Source of the DNA: Citrobacter tructae
Lineage (GTDB): Bacteria; Pseudomonadota; Gammaproteobacteria; Enterobacterales; Enterobacteriaceae
Assembly (NCBI RefSeq): GCF_004684345.1
Contig: NZ_CP038469.1
Span: 2,542,001 to 2,606,000 of the forward strand
DNA length: 64,000 nt
Direction of reading: 5' to 3'
Shown here: piece by piece, positions 25,663 to 34,464 of the stretch
Numbering within the stretch: the first letter of the stretch is position 1
Layout: every line of letters begins with the position of its first letter
Position numbers and translations under genes: made by a program
The notes under the pieces: generated by a model
What the model saw: only the letters and a program-made list of their open reading frames with translations
What the model was told of the DNA's origin: nothing
Database searches by the model: none

Positions 25663-28368
25663 TTAGCTCAGACGGCCATGACACTGTTTGTATTTTTTAC
25701 CGGAACCGCAAGGGCACGGATCGTTACGACCCACTTTACGATCGCCGGTCTGCGCGGCCAGCTCTTCTGCCACGGCAGATTCGTCATCTTTATGGCTCAA
25801 TTGCTGCATCTGCGCTAAACGTTCAGCTTCTTCGCGACGCTGCTGCTCCATTGCTTCGACTTCTTCAGGCATACGCACCTGAACTTTGCTCAGGGTGCTG
25901 ATCACTTCATATTTCAGTGATTCCAGCATCGAAGCGAACATAGAGAAGGACTCGCGTTTGTATTCCTGCTTCGGATCTTTCTGCGCATAACCACGCAGGT
26001 GAATACCCTGGCGCAGATAATCCATCGCCGCCAGATGCTCTTTCCACAGGGAGTCGAGAGTTTGCAGCATCACGCCTTTTTCGAAGTGGCGCATCATTTC
26101 TGCACCCACAACCTCTTCTTTACGCTGATACACTTCAATGGCATTAGCCAGAATACGCTCACGCAGCGTCTCTTCATGCAGCTCAGGTTCTTTGTCCAGC
26201 CACTCTGAAATCGGCATGTCGAGATCGAAGTCGTTTTTCAAACGTTCCTGCAAGCCAGGAATATCCCACATTTCTTCCAGCGACTGAGGCGGAATATAGG
26301 CATCAATAGTTGCTTTGAAGACATCCTCGCGGATGCTGTTGATGGTTTCGCTAACGTCAGACACGTCCAGCAGTTCGTTACGCTGACTGTAGATTGCGCG
26401 ACGCTGATCGTTGGCAACGTCATCGTATTCCAGCAGCTGCTTACGAATATCGAAGTTGCGACTTTCTACTTTACGCTGCGCGTTGGCAATCGCTTTAGTG
26501 ACCCATGGATGCTCGATCGCTTCGCCCGGCTTCATACCCAGTTTACGCATCATGCCAGATACGCGGTCAGAGGCAAAAATGCGCATCAACGCATCTTCCA
26601 TCGACAGATAGAAACGAGAAGAACCCGCATCACCCTGACGACCGGAACGACCGCGCAGCTGGTTATCGATACGACGAGATTCGTGACGTTCGGTACCAAT
26701 GATGTGTAAACCACCGGAGGCTAATACCGCGTCGTGACGCACCTGCCAGTCAGCTTTAATCTGCGCGATTTGTTCTTCTGTCGGGTTTTCCAGCTCGGCA
26801 ACTTCTGCCTGCCAGCTACCGCCCAGCACGATATCCGTACCACGACCCGCCATGTTAGTTGCGATGGTCACGGCTGACGGATAACCCGCCTGTGCGACGA
26901 TCGCCGCTTCGTTAGCGTGGAACTTGGCGTTCAGAACGTTGTGTTTGATACCTGCTTTGGTCAGTTCGTTAGAGACCACTTCAGATTTCTCAATGGAGAT
27001 AGTCCCTACCAGTACCGGCTGACCGTTAGCGGTACGTTCTTTAATATCTTCAATGATCGCCTGAATTTTTTCCGCTTCGGTCATGTACACCAGATCCGGC
27101 AAATCCTTACGGATCATCGGACGGTTGGTCGGGACGACTACGGTATCCAGTTTGTAGATAGAGCTAAATTCAAACGCTTCCGTATCTGCTGTACCGGTCA
27201 TACCGGCCAGTTTTTCGTACAAACGGAAGTAGTTCTGGAAGGTGATAGATGCCAGCGTCTGGTTTTCGTTCTGGATATCCACGCCTTCTTTCGCTTCAAC
27301 AGCCTGGTGCAGACCATCGGACCAGCGACGCCCCTGCATGGTACGTCCTGTGTGTTCGTCGACGATAATAACTTCACCGTCTTTCACAATGTAATCGACA
27401 TCGCGGGTGAACAGAACGTGCGCGCGCAGTGCGGCAGTCACGTGATGCATCAGCATGATGTTGCCCGGAGAGTACAGTGACTCGCCTTCATCCATAATGC
27501 CTTCATTTACCAGCAGTTCTTCAATCAGTACCAGACCACGTTCGGTCAGGTTCACCTGACGCGCTTTCTCATCAACAGAGAAGTGGCCTTCGCCCTGGAA
27601 GGAGTCAGAATCTTCTTTTTCCTGGCGCACCAGATGCGGGATGATTTTGTTCACTTTCTTATACATTTCCGAGCTGTCTTCAGCCGGGCCGGAAATGATC
27701 AGCGGCGTACGCGCTTCATCGATCAGGATGGAGTCGACTTCATCGACCAGCGCATAGTGCAGTTTACGCTGAACGCGCTCTTCTGGACTAAACGCCATGT
27801 TGTCACGCAGGTAGTCAAAACCGTATTCGTTGTTGGTACCGTAGGTGATATCGGCGGCATAGGCTTCACGCTTAGCTGGTGCCGGCAGGCCAGACATGTT
27901 GATACCCACGGTCATACCGAGGAATTCAAACAGCGGACGGTTATTTTCGGCATCACGCTGTGCCAGATAGTCGTTGACGGTAACCACGTGTACGCCTTTG
28001 CCGCTTAATGCGTTCAGGTAAGCAGGCAGCGTTGCAGTCAGGGTTTTACCTTCACCGGTACGCATCTCTGCGATGCAGCGCTCGTTGAGCACCATACCGC
28101 CCAGCAGCTGCACGTCGAAGTGGCGCATGCCAAACACGCGTTTACTCGCTTCACGTACCACCGCGAACGCTTCAGGGATCAGGCTCTCAACGGTCGCGCC
28201 TTTTTCCAGGCGCGCACGGAACTCAGTGGTCTTCGCCTTCAGTTCGTCATCGGAGAGTTTTTCCATCGCCGGTTCCATGGCATTGATGACATTGACCACT
28301 TTACGCATACGACGCAGCGTACGTTCGTTACGGCTACCGAATACTTTCGTTAATAATTTGATTAGCAT
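25663..28368 (-). CDS. secA: Protein translocase ATPase SecA
   Basis: Motor of the Sec translocon, 901 residues as in E. coli. Seen: Walker A in MRTGEGKTLTA (about 102-109), the DEAD-like VDEVDSILIDEARTPL, the second nucleotide-binding fold (GTISIEKSE, TNMAGRGTDIVLGG, RGRSGRQGD), the helical scaffold, and the C-terminal zinc-binding CPCGSGKKYKQCHG. Its translation is controlled by the arrest peptide in the upstream secM. Confidence 0.98.
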   Translation of the reverse strand: MLIKLLTKVFGSRNERTLRRMRKVVNVINAMEPAMEKLSDDELKAKTTEFRARLEKGATVESLIPEAFAVVREASKRVFGMRHFDVQLLGGMVLNERCIAEMRTGEGKTLTATLPAYLNALSGKGVHVVTVNDYLAQRDAENNRPLFEFLGMTVGINMSGLPAPAKREAYAADITYGTNNEYGFDYLRDNMAFSPEERVQRKLHYALVDEVDSILIDEARTPLIISGPAEDSSEMYKKVNKIIPHLVRQEKEDSDSFQGEGHFSVDEKARQVNLTERGLVLIEELLVNEGIMDEGESLYSPGNIMLMHHVTAALRAHVLFTRDVDYIVKDGEVIIVDEHTGRTMQGRRWSDGLHQAVEAKEGVDIQNENQTLASITFQNYFRLYEKLAGMTGTADTEAFEFSSIYKLDTVVVPTNRPMIRKDLPDLVYMTEAEKIQAIIEDIKERTANGQPVLVGTISIEKSEVVSNELTKAGIKHNVLNAKFHANEAAIVAQAGYPSAVTIATNMAGRGTDIVLGGSWQAEVAELENPTEEQIAQIKADWQVRHDAVLASGGLHIIGTERHESRRIDNQLRGRSGRQGDAGSSRFYLSMEDALMRIFASDRVSGMMRKLGMKPGEAIEHPWVTKAIANAQRKVESRNFDIRKQLLEYDDVANDQRRAIYSQRNELLDVSDVSETINSIREDVFKATIDAYIPPQSLEEMWDIPGLQERLKNDFDLDMPISEWLDKEPELHEETLRERILANAIEVYQRKEEVVGAEMMRHFEKGVMLQTLDSLWKEHLAAMDYLRQGIHLRGYAQKDPKQEYKRESFSMFASMLESLKYEVISTLSKVQVRMPEEVEAMEQQRREEAERLAQMQQLSHKDDESAVAEELAAQTGDRKVGRNDPCPCGSGKKYKQCHGRLS

Positions 28369-28376
28369 AATAAAAT

Positions 28377-28446
28377 CTCAAACGCCCCGCAGCGCGGAGT
28401 CAAAATTTATAAGTTGGAAGGTTCTTTTTTTAGCTGAGGCGTTGAG
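28377..28446 (-). promoter_or_regulatory. secM-secA intergenic helix controlling secA translation
   Basis: In the mRNA the 3' end of secM (CTCAACGCCTC, 28446-28436) can pair with GGGGCGTTTGAG (28388-28377) just upstream of the secA start at 28368. This is the known arrangement in which ribosome stalling on secM opens the helix and exposes the secA ribosome site. Confidence 0.75.
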
Positions 28447-28936
28447 GGCCAGCGCGGATCCCCTGCAGCTGGCTTATCCAGACAGGAATGCTAAACGCGG
28501 CTTGAGAGGTAAAATGTGCATACGTTACACGACTTGCGATCGCAGGCGGATTGCCTTCCTGCGTCAGCATCGCGCTGAGCGTATTCAGTAAAGCAAGATG
28601 ATGCGCCTGGTTCGGCAACGGCTCTTCGGCAACGGGTAGCGCCTGAGGAGCCATGGCAAAGGAGAGATGACGAATAACCGTACGAATAGCATGCTGATGC
28701 CAGTAATCGACGGTAAAATTTGGGCGGCGATTGGTCGCCTCCAGCAGAGCCAACTGGCTAAAGTTTACCTTAGCAGATTGATCGTGATTGCTGGCGGTTG
28801 CCTTTGCGGGGGTATTTGGCTCAGCGGCATTACCGATCGCGGGCAGGCCAAAACTCGCCGCGACCATCCCCAATAAGAGATGCGGCCAGAAGTACCGTCT
28901 GCCTAACTGTCGCCAGCGCGTCAGTATTCCACTCAC
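28430..28936 (-). CDS. secM: Secretion monitor SecM with translation-arrest sequence
   Basis: Exported regulator of 168 residues (E. coli 170), starting at GTG 28936 as in E. coli. It has an unusually long signal peptide (hydrophobic core HLLLGMVAASFGLPAIGNAA, about residues 19-38). The C-terminal arrest sequence at 148-164 reads FSIPVWISQLQGIRAGP; all residues known as critical (F, WI, GIRAGP) are kept, while two less critical positions differ from E. coli (Thr to Ile, Ala to Leu). Stalling is relieved by SecA pulling, which couples secA synthesis to export capacity. Confidence 0.96.
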   Translation of the reverse strand: MSGILTRWRQLGRRYFWPHLLLGMVAASFGLPAIGNAAEPNTPAKATASNHDQSAKVNFSQLALLEATNRRPNFTVDYWHQHAIRTVIRHLSFAMAPQALPVAEEPLPNQAHHLALLNTLSAMLTQEGNPPAIASRVTYAHFTSQAAFSIPVWISQLQGIRAGPQRLS

Positions 28937-29000
28937 GTTTTTGCCACCTGATATACCCTGCGTTTGGGGTTACGAATGCAAAACATTTTTTTGCGCACAA

Positions 29001-29010
29001 ATCTTATCAT
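29001..29010 (-). promoter_or_regulatory. Possible secM-secA promoter (extended -10)
   Basis: On the minus strand ATGATAAGAT contains TGA-TAAGAT, an extended -10, about 65 bases before the secM GTG. No good -35 was seen. Confidence 0.35.
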
Positions 29011-29143
29011 TAAAGCGACCACTCCACAGCAGTAATGACAACCCGCCATGGGAATATATGCTCAAGAAAGCAGCGATCGCACACTATTTTAACGTAGCGA
29101 CAGAGAAAAGTTTGCGTTGGGAAAGGCTGCATTGATGAGTACA

Positions 29144-29196
29144 TAAAAAAAACGACTGGCTCACCTGGCCGGAGAGAGTGCCAGATTTACCAGTCG
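29144..29196 (-). terminator. dcw cluster/lpxC terminator
   Basis: On the minus strand an outer stem CGACTGG/CCAGTCG (29196-29190 with 29159-29153) encloses an inner CTGGC/GCCAG pairing and is followed by eight T residues (29152-29145). It ends the lpxC transcript before secM. Confidence 0.85.
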
Positions 29197-29219
29197 AATT
29201 TATGCGACAACGAGTGTCG

Positions 29220-30137
29220 TTACGCCAGTACGGTCGAAGGTGCTTTGAATGCCAGCGGCAGTTCTGCATCGTCCTGGAAGGTCACAAATTCCCAAGCTTC
29301 CTGTTTTGCCAGGACAGCCTGCAACAATTTGTTATTTAATGCATGACCGGATTTGTACGCGGTGAATGCACCAATAATATTGTGACCACACATGAACAAG
29401 TCACCAATCGCGTCGAGCATTTTGTGACGAACGAATTCATCTTCAAAACGCAGGCCGTCTTCGTTCAATACGCGATAATCGTCAACAACGATGGCACAAT
29501 CGAAGCTACCGCCCAAGGCCAGGCCACGGGACTGCAGATATTCGATATCACGCATGAAGCCGAAAGTACGCGCACGGCTGATCTGGCGCATGAACGCATC
29601 CGCCGAGAAGTTCATCGCATAGCGCTGGGTACTGGCATCAATCGCCGGATGGTTAAAGTCGATGGTGAAATCCAGCGAAAAACCATTGAACGGCTTGAAT
29701 TCAGCCCATTTGTCGCCATCTTCGACACGAACAGTCTCTTTGATGCGTACAAATTTTTTGGCGCTGTTCAATTCTTCAATACCTGCATCAAGCAGCAGGT
29801 AAACGAACGGAGCAGCACTGCCATCCATGATCGGGATTTCCGGGGCATTAACCTCAATAACGATGTTATCGATACCTAAGCCCGCCAGAGCAGCATTAAG
29901 GTGCTCAACGGTTGAAATCCGTACATCATGCTCATTGACCAGACACGTACAGAGCATGGTATCACGCACAGATTTGGCATCGGCCGGGAAATCTACCGGA
30001 GGATTCAAGTCGGTGCGACGATAGATGACCCCGGTGTTGGCCGGCGCAGGGCGTAATGTCAGGGTGACTTTTTTGCCGGTATGCAAACCGACGCCAGTCG
30101 CCTGAACGATACGTTTAAGAGTCCTTTGTTTGATCAT
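29220..30137 (-). CDS. lpxC: UDP-3-O-acyl-N-acetylglucosamine deacetylase LpxC
   Basis: First committed step of lipid A synthesis; zinc enzyme of the cytosol, 305 residues. Zinc ligand His79 is seen in STVEHLNAAL; the second site (His/Asp) is in the HKMLDAIGDL region and the catalytic His in AYKSGHALNN. The C-terminus ends LAFKAPSTVLA, essentially the E. coli degradation tail recognised by FtsH, so regulated proteolysis is probably conserved. It has its own promoter after ftsZ. Confidence 0.97.
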   Translation of the reverse strand: MIKQRTLKRIVQATGVGLHTGKKVTLTLRPAPANTGVIYRRTDLNPPVDFPADAKSVRDTMLCTCLVNEHDVRISTVEHLNAALAGLGIDNIVIEVNAPEIPIMDGSAAPFVYLLLDAGIEELNSAKKFVRIKETVRVEDGDKWAEFKPFNGFSLDFTIDFNHPAIDASTQRYAMNFSADAFMRQISRARTFGFMRDIEYLQSRGLALGGSFDCAIVVDDYRVLNEDGLRFEDEFVRHKMLDAIGDLFMCGHNIIGAFTAYKSGHALNNKLLQAVLAKQEAWEFVTFQDDAELPLAFKAPSTVLA

Positions 30138-30194
30138 CGTATAATCTCGCCAAATTACCTATCCAACCGAAGTGTACTATACATTCGGTGGGCC

Positions 30195-30223
30195 AGTTTA
30201 GCACAAAGAGGCACAATTCCCAA
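30195..30223 (-). promoter_or_regulatory. Predicted lpxC promoter
   Basis: Minus-strand -35 TTGGGA (30223-30218), 17-base spacer, and extended -10 TGC-TAAACT (TAAACT at 30200-30195). Leader about 50 nt. Confidence 0.5.
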
Positions 30224-30237
30224 ATTCCAGCTAATTC

Positions 30238-31389
30238 TTAATCAGCTTGCTTACGCAGGAATGCGGGGATATCCAGATAATCCGGCTCTTTGGTGGTCTG
30301 CGGCGTATTGTCGTTTACCACTTTTGCTACCGGTTTCTGCTCTTGCGTCAACGGCGCCATACCGTGCTGCTGGTAACGATCCATTACCGGCTGCTGTACC
30401 TGCTTGTTGGTCACCAGGGTGATTTCCGGACGCTTGTCCATACCAATTCCAGTGGCAACCACGGTGACGCGCAGTTCGTCGTTCATATCCGGGTCCAGAG
30501 AAGTACCGATAACCACAGTCGCATTATCCGATGCAAATGCACGGATGGTGTTGCCCACAGTTTCGAACTCATCCAGACGCAGGTCGAAGCCCGCAGTGAT
30601 GTTGACAAGTACGCCGCGTGCGCCAGACAGATCGATGTCTTCCAGCAGCGGAGAAGAGATAGCCATTTCAGCTGCTTCTTCTGCACGGTCTTCACCGCTC
30701 GCAACGCCAGAGCCCATCATCGCATAGCCCATTTCGGACATCACGGTGCGCACGTCTGCAAAGTCAACGTTCATCAGACCCGGACGGGTGATCAGCTCAG
30801 CGATACCCTGAACCGCGCCTTTCAGCACGTCGTTCGCTGCGCCAAACGCGTCCAGCAGGGAAATACCACGACCCAGGACTTTCAGCAGTTTGTCGTTCGG
30901 GATAGTGATCAGAGAGTCCACATGTTTGGACAGCTCGGTGATACCCTGCTCCGCGAATGCCATACGTTTTTTGCCTTCAAAGTTGAAAGGCTTAGTCACG
31001 ACAGCAACGGTCAGAATACCTAAATCTTTTGCTACTTCAGCAACCACTGGCGCTGCACCGGTACCGGTACCGCCGCCCATGCCTGCTGCGATGAACACCA
31101 TGTCTGCGCCGTCAAGCGCTGCACGCAGAGCTTCACGATCTTCATCAGCCGCATTGCGACCGACTTCCGGGTTTGCACCCGCGCCCAGACCTTTGGTAAT
31201 GCCGCTACCAATCTGAATGGTCTGTCCAACCGCCGTTTTACGCAACGCCTGAGCGTCGGTATTCACCGCGAAGAATTCAACACCTTCGATGCGCTCGCGC
31301 ACCATGTGTTCAACGGCATTACCGCCGCCGCCGCCGACGCCGATGACTTTAATCACCGCGTCGTTGGTCAGTTCCATAGGTTCAAACAT
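30238..31389 (-). CDS. ftsZ: Cell division GTPase FtsZ
   Basis: Tubulin homologue forming the division ring, 383 residues as in E. coli. The tubulin signature GGGTGTG is at about residues 103-109, the synergy T7 loop (NVDFADVRT) is present, a variable linker follows, and the conserved C-terminal peptide PDYLDIPAFLRKQAD, which binds FtsA, ZipA and others, is intact. Last division gene of the dcw cluster, 60 bases after ftsA. Confidence 0.98.
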   Translation of the reverse strand: MFEPMELTNDAVIKVIGVGGGGGNAVEHMVRERIEGVEFFAVNTDAQALRKTAVGQTIQIGSGITKGLGAGANPEVGRNAADEDREALRAALDGADMVFIAAGMGGGTGTGAAPVVAEVAKDLGILTVAVVTKPFNFEGKKRMAFAEQGITELSKHVDSLITIPNDKLLKVLGRGISLLDAFGAANDVLKGAVQGIAELITRPGLMNVDFADVRTVMSEMGYAMMGSGVASGEDRAEEAAEMAISSPLLEDIDLSGARGVLVNITAGFDLRLDEFETVGNTIRAFASDNATVVIGTSLDPDMNDELRVTVVATGIGMDKRPEITLVTNKQVQQPVMDRYQQHGMAPLTQEQKPVAKVVNDNTPQTTKEPDYLDIPAFLRKQAD

Positions 31390-31449
31390 AGTTTCTCTCT
31401 CCGTTGTGCCTGTCGCCTGAGACCGTAATTGTTGCCGGTCTCATAAAAA

Positions 31450-32712
31450 TTAAAACTCTTTTCGCAGCCAGCTGTTGAGTCGTTTGATCCACGAACCAAC
31501 CGATGCTGTTACACGTTTTTCAACTTCAGCCTCACCACTCAAATGGGATTCTTTCCCGTAGTGAAGCAACCCCACCGCCGTTGAATAGTACGGCTCTTGG
31601 GCATAATCTGTCAGACCGGTAATGTTAAGCGGTGCACCAATTCGCACCTGCGTGTGGAACACGCGCTGAGCGCATGCCGCAAGGCCTTCAATTTGTGCAG
31701 CGCCACCGGTTAATACAATCCCCGCCGCCAGATGATGTTTCACACCTTGCTGGCGAAGCTGTTCCTGTAATTGCAAAATCTCTTCGTTGACCAGGTTGAG
31801 CAGCTCGGTATAACGCGGCTCGATCACCTCTGCCAGTGTCTGACGTTGCAGACTACGCGGCGGACGACCGCCCACGCTTGGCACCTCAACGCTTTCATCT
31901 TTACCGACGATAGATCCCAGCGCACAGCCATGACGAACTTTGATGGCTTCGGCATCGCTAGGCGGTGTACCAAAGGCATACGCGATATCGCTGGTTACCA
32001 CATTCCCTGCATAAGGGATCACTTTGGTATGGCGCAACGCCCCGCCAGTATAAACGGCGATATCCATTGTACCACCACCAATATCGACCACGCAGACACC
32101 CAGCTCACGTTCGTCTTCCGTCAACACGGAATAACTGGCTGCCAACCCGGCAAATATGAGTTGGTCAACTTTCAGACCACAACGTTCAACGGCTTTAACA
32201 ATATTCTTCGCCATGTCGTTGTGGCAGGTGATCAGGTGTACTTTGGCCTGCATGCGTACACCGGAAAGCCCTACCGGATTTTTAATGCCTTCCTGGTAGT
32301 CAATGGCGTATTCCTGTGGAATGACATGCAGAACACGATGCTCATCGCGCACGCGTACGGATTTCGCCGTATGTACCACGTTTTCCACATCTTCCTGCGT
32401 CACTTCCTCTTCGGAAATGGGCACCATACCAATTTCATTCTGACAGCTAATATGTTTACCGGAAAGCGCCAGATACACCGAGGAAATCTGGCAATCTGCC
32501 ATCAGCTCAGCCTGGTCAATGGCGCGCTGTACGCACTTCACCACTGACTCAAGATCATTCACCCCGCCTTTATCCATACCTCGCGATGGGCAACTGCCCA
32601 CGCCAATGATATTGACCATACCGTCGGGCAGAACTTCCCCTACTAAAGCGGCTACCTTCGCGGTGCCAATCTCCAGTCCAACTACCAGTTTTCTGTCCGT
32701 CGCCTTGATCAT
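31450..32712 (-). CDS. ftsA: Cell division protein FtsA
   Basis: Actin-fold ATPase tethering FtsZ to the membrane, 420 residues. N-terminal phosphate-1 motif VGLEIGTAKVAALVG, the adenosine region VLTGGAAQIEGL, and the C-terminal amphipathic membrane helix SWIKRLNSWLRKEF. It overlaps ftsQ by four bases. Confidence 0.98.
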   Translation of the reverse strand: MIKATDRKLVVGLEIGTAKVAALVGEVLPDGMVNIIGVGSCPSRGMDKGGVNDLESVVKCVQRAIDQAELMADCQISSVYLALSGKHISCQNEIGMVPISEEEVTQEDVENVVHTAKSVRVRDEHRVLHVIPQEYAIDYQEGIKNPVGLSGVRMQAKVHLITCHNDMAKNIVKAVERCGLKVDQLIFAGLAASYSVLTEDERELGVCVVDIGGGTMDIAVYTGGALRHTKVIPYAGNVVTSDIAYAFGTPPSDAEAIKVRHGCALGSIVGKDESVEVPSVGGRPPRSLQRQTLAEVIEPRYTELLNLVNEEILQLQEQLRQQGVKHHLAAGIVLTGGAAQIEGLAACAQRVFHTQVRIGAPLNITGLTDYAQEPYYSTAVGLLHYGKESHLSGEAEVEKRVTASVGSWIKRLNSWLRKEF

Positions 32713-33542
32713 TGTTGTTCTGCCTGTGCCTGATTCTGTTGCTGATTAGATTCCTCAGGAGGCAAGGGAACCCAGCCTACTGCCGCTCCTGAGTCATAAC
32801 GCAAATCAACGTAGCTAATCCGTTTGCCATCGGTTTGCGCCTGCTGCTGTAAAACCGGGTAGAGTTCCACAAAGCGAGCCAAACGTTTTATCGTATCGCC
32901 CCTGCCCAGATTGAGCTTAATATCGTTATTCAGCGTCAACTGCCAGGAACGACGAGCGGTCATCGCCGCTTCCTTCAGGGTGAATCTATCCTTAGCCAGC
33001 ACCTGCCCCATATCGCGGAACCCTTGCAGCACTTCACTTGCGCTGCCTTCCGGGCCATACAACATCGGTAATACCTGCTTGTTGGATCGACCCGTCGGTA
33101 TGCTAAACGTATTTCCGTCAGCATCGACCATATGTTGATCATTCCAACGCGCTATTGGCACATATTCAACCAGATGAATCTTCAATTCATCAGGCCATTG
33201 CTTTCTGACGCTCGCCTGTTTAATCCAAGGGAGGCGTTCAATCTGGCTCTGGATGATGTTGACATCCTGAGTCATAAAGGTTCCCGGTGCGCCCAGCGCC
33301 AGGATGGACTGACGAATATCATCATTGCGCGTGTAGTGACGCTCACCGGTCAAAACCAGTTTTGACAACGGCAAACGCTGCGCATCTTCCATCCATCCCA
33401 ACACTACCCAGCCGCTCACAAACACGGTGCACAGCACTGTCAGCAGGAAGATAATTCCTGCAAGACGCGTTCCATTGTTGCGGCGTGAGGAGAGAAGTTC
33501 TTCTTCATCACCGTTTCGCGTGTTCAGCGCAGCCTGCGACAT
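32709..33542 (-). CDS. ftsQ: Cell division protein FtsQ
   Basis: Bitopic divisome protein, 277 residues (E. coli 276). A single membrane segment (LAGIIFLLTVLCTVFVSGWVV, about residues 27-47) is followed by the POTRA domain (LPLSKLVLTGERHYTRNDDI) and the beta domain that recruits FtsL/FtsB. Start 2 bases after the ddlB stop; overlap with ftsA. Confidence 0.97.
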   Translation of the reverse strand: MSQAALNTRNGDEEELLSSRRNNGTRLAGIIFLLTVLCTVFVSGWVVLGWMEDAQRLPLSKLVLTGERHYTRNDDIRQSILALGAPGTFMTQDVNIIQSQIERLPWIKQASVRKQWPDELKIHLVEYVPIARWNDQHMVDADGNTFSIPTGRSNKQVLPMLYGPEGSASEVLQGFRDMGQVLAKDRFTLKEAAMTARRSWQLTLNNDIKLNLGRGDTIKRLARFVELYPVLQQQAQTDGKRISYVDLRYDSGAAVGWVPLPPEESNQQQNQAQAEQQ

Positions 33543-33543
33543 A

Positions 33544-34464
33544 TCAGTCCGCCAACTCCAGAATTCGTACCACCAACTGCGAGAAGCTCAGGCCCGCCTG
33601 ACGTGCCGCCATTGGCACCAGACTGTGGCTGGTCATACCCGGAGAGGTATTCGCTTCCAGCAGATAAAACTGGTCATCGCTGTCCAGCATAACGTCGATG
33701 CGACCCCACCCCTTACAGCCCAGCACGGTCCATGCTTTCAGGACTAACGCCTGTAAAGCGGCCTCTTGTTCAACTTCCAGACCAGCAGGACAGAAATATT
33801 GTGTCTCATCAGACAGATACTTCGCCTCATAATCATAGAAGGTTCCCGCCGGTTGGATACGTATTGACGGTAAAATTTCTTCGCCAAGTATCGCAACGGT
33901 AAATTCCGGGCCACTCAGCCATTTCTCAATCAGTACTTCTTCATCATGCTGAAAAGCCAATGCTAATGCACCCTGCAAAGCATTTTCTTCTTCAACTTTT
34001 GACATTCCGACGCTGGAGCCTTCACGGCTTGGCTTCACGATCAACGGTAAGCCTAACGCAGAAATTTTCGTAACCACGTTATCGCTAAGCCCTTTTTCGA
34101 ACTCAGCACGAGTCAACGCCACCCACGGCGCAACCGGTAAACCTGCACCCTGCCACAGCAATTTGCTGCGCAGTTTGTCCATTGAGATAGCGGAAGCCAT
34201 CACACCACTGCCGGTATAGGGCAGGCCAATCAGATCCAACATGCCCTGCAAGGTACCATCTTCACCACCTCGGCCGTGCAGCGCAATAAACACCTTCTGA
34301 AAACCCATTGATTTCAGAAGCGTGACATCGACCTCTTTTGGATCAACCGGGTGTGCATTCACACCGCCTTCGCGTAAACCGGCCATCACCGCTGCACCTG
34401 AATTCAACGACACTTCTCGTTCTGCGGAGGTTCCCCCCAACAGGACTGCGATTTTATCAGCCAT
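33544..34464 (-). CDS. ddlB: D-alanine--D-alanine ligase B
   Basis: ATP-grasp ligase making D-Ala-D-Ala for peptidoglycan, 306 residues. Seen: N-terminal VLLGGTSAEREVSLNSG, the central HGRGGEDGTLQG and PSREGSSVGMSKV loops and the metal-binding LLEANTSPGMTSHSL. Overlaps murC by eight bases. Confidence 0.97.
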   Translation of the reverse strand: MADKIAVLLGGTSAEREVSLNSGAAVMAGLREGGVNAHPVDPKEVDVTLLKSMGFQKVFIALHGRGGEDGTLQGMLDLIGLPYTGSGVMASAISMDKLRSKLLWQGAGLPVAPWVALTRAEFEKGLSDNVVTKISALGLPLIVKPSREGSSVGMSKVEEENALQGALALAFQHDEEVLIEKWLSGPEFTVAILGEEILPSIRIQPAGTFYDYEAKYLSDETQYFCPAGLEVEQEAALQALVLKAWTVLGCKGWGRIDVMLDSDDQFYLLEANTSPGMTSHSLVPMAARQAGLSFSQLVVRILELAD

